Positions 63,378 through 64,000 of a DNA stretch of 64,000 bases are shown here, piece by piece. The notes under the pieces are model-generated. The model was given only the letters and a program-made list of their open reading frames with translations, made no database searches and had not been told where the DNA came from. The first letter of the stretch is position 1. Each line of letters starts with the position of its first letter. This DNA is from Gammaproteobacteria bacterium (GTDB taxonomy: Bacteria > Pseudomonadota > Gammaproteobacteria > Steroidobacterales > Steroidobacteraceae). The stretch covers positions 186,001-250,000 of the forward strand of contig PLUE01000050.1 of assembly GCA_003164785.1 (NCBI GenBank), given 5' to 3'. The translations under genes and the position numbers were made by a program.

Positions 63378-63959
63378 TCAGCCCGGCGTTCTTTCCATGT
63401 CCCAGAGTATCGCCGTGACGTCTTTTCGCAGCCACACTCCCAGCCCTAGGTATCGAAAATTGCGTCGCAGCCGTCTGCGATACCAGTCTCCCGTTCGCAG
63501 GTGAACGGCACGATCGGTCCGCGTGCGGTCGCAGTTATCGCGCCAATCCTCGCGGGTCAAGGCCGATACATAGAGCGCGGCTCGCGTGAGTTTTCCGAGA
63601 TTCGCGAGGGCCTTGGCCGCGTCCCGGTCATCGAGGTATTGCAGAACGTCGTAGCACACGACCAGATCGCTTGGGCGGGGAGGCACGTAATCGATTACCG
63701 AACCGTTCGTCCAGCCATACCGCTCGCAGAGATAGGCGCTGGCTTCGAGCCCCTTGTACCGAGCCCGAGGCAACACTTCCGCGAAAGGTTTGCGCAGCAG
63801 GCCGATGCCGCAGCCCACGTCCAGAATGCTGCGAACCGGTATGCTGGCCTGAGCGACGACGGCCGCTATCAACCTCGCCCGTACCCGCATCTCGGCCGGA
63901 GTAACCACGCGCGTCACGGTATTGATGTAGAACTTCCGGAAGTAGGCGGAGCCGAACAT
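63378..63959 (-). CDS. class I SAM-dependent methyltransferase, may start further right
   Basis: The protein has a Rossmann SAM-binding domain: SILDVGCGIGLLRKPFAEV (motif I), ARYKGLEASAYLCERYGW (acidic end of strand 2 is Glu), PSDLVVCYDVLQYLDD (motif post-I/II). The C-terminal third is Arg-rich (GDWYRRRLRRNFRYLGLGVWLRK). The substrate is unknown; the form recalls small-molecule or ubiquinone-type methyltransferases. ATG 63959 gives 193 residues; TTG 63995 is in frame, and the gene could begin beyond the window. Confidence 0.85.
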   Translation of the reverse strand: MFGSAYFRKFYINTVTRVVTPAEMRVRARLIAAVVAQASIPVRSILDVGCGIGLLRKPFAEVLPRARYKGLEASAYLCERYGWTNGSVIDYVPPRPSDLVVCYDVLQYLDDRDAAKALANLGKLTRAALYVSALTREDWRDNCDRTRTDRAVHLRTGDWYRRRLRRNFRYLGLGVWLRKDVTAILWDMERTPG

Positions 63960-64000
63960 GCTCTCGGCCCTCACCGCAGGTTTGGTCTTGGGCAATCCCG

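Overview
The window is chromosomal DNA of high GC content with dense genes, short gaps and many 4-base start/stop overlaps. The block def-fmt-rsmB-DUF4390-ntrY-ntrX, divergent from LysM lipoprotein-dprA-smg-topA, together with hemF, hemB, aroE, gor, prlC, fadE, dinB and csrA, points to a Gammaproteobacterium, probably near Xanthomonadales, Nevskiales or Steroidobacteraceae. This is inferred from gene order and protein character only. I see no rRNA, tRNA, CRISPR array, insertion sequence, prophage or integration site.

Layout. 1-5.9 kb: a Tat-exported phospholipase C cut by the left edge, a TPR-sulfotransferase, and three small secreted or low-complexity proteins. 6-13.1 kb (minus): def, fmt, rsmB, DUF4390, ntrY, ntrX. 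13.3-20.3 kb: LysM lipoprotein, dprA, smg, topA, hemF, with yaeQ facing hemF. 20.5-25.1 kb: exported esterase, rlmJ, DUF4404, hemB, aroE. 25.2-32.2 kb: gamma carbonic anhydrase and glutathione reductase (minus), prlC with an SH3 membrane protein, an HD protein, then a VanY-type peptidase and a DsbA/FrnE oxidoreductase. 32.3-39.8 kb: GGDEF-EAL protein, ABC-F ATPase, a PLD-like protein that has lost its catalytic motifs, a CDGSH iron-sulfur protein and an FAD oxidoreductase. 39.8-43.0 kb (minus): a YtrA-type GntR/ABC transporter operon with a candidate operator over its promoter. 43-54.5 kb: nucleotide pyrophosphatase-like enzyme, mdh, fadE, dinB, GspA/GspB, DUF502 and a glutathione transferase. 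54.4-59.5 kb (minus): tag, an exported RidA, eutC, eutB, a redoxin and csrA. 59.6-64 kb: small exported protein, MATE transporter, DacB and a methyltransferase at the right edge.

Most genes are housekeeping: formyl-methionine handling, haem and shikimate synthesis, DNA repair and uptake, peptidoglycan trimming, redox. The observations most worth a second look are: (1) an NtrX-type regulator whose AAA+ domain has lost essentially every ATPase and sigma-54 contact residue; (2) a PLD-fold protein with both HKD motifs replaced; (3) the GGTG-N16-CACC palindrome over the promoter of the GntR/ABC operon; (4) ethanolamine ammonia-lyase genes followed by a signal-peptide RidA and without a reactivase; (5) a small exported protein whose reading frame has no ordinary start codon; and (6) several perfect hairpins in gaps or directly at start codons. 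I did not find a clearly new multi-gene defence or mobile system here.
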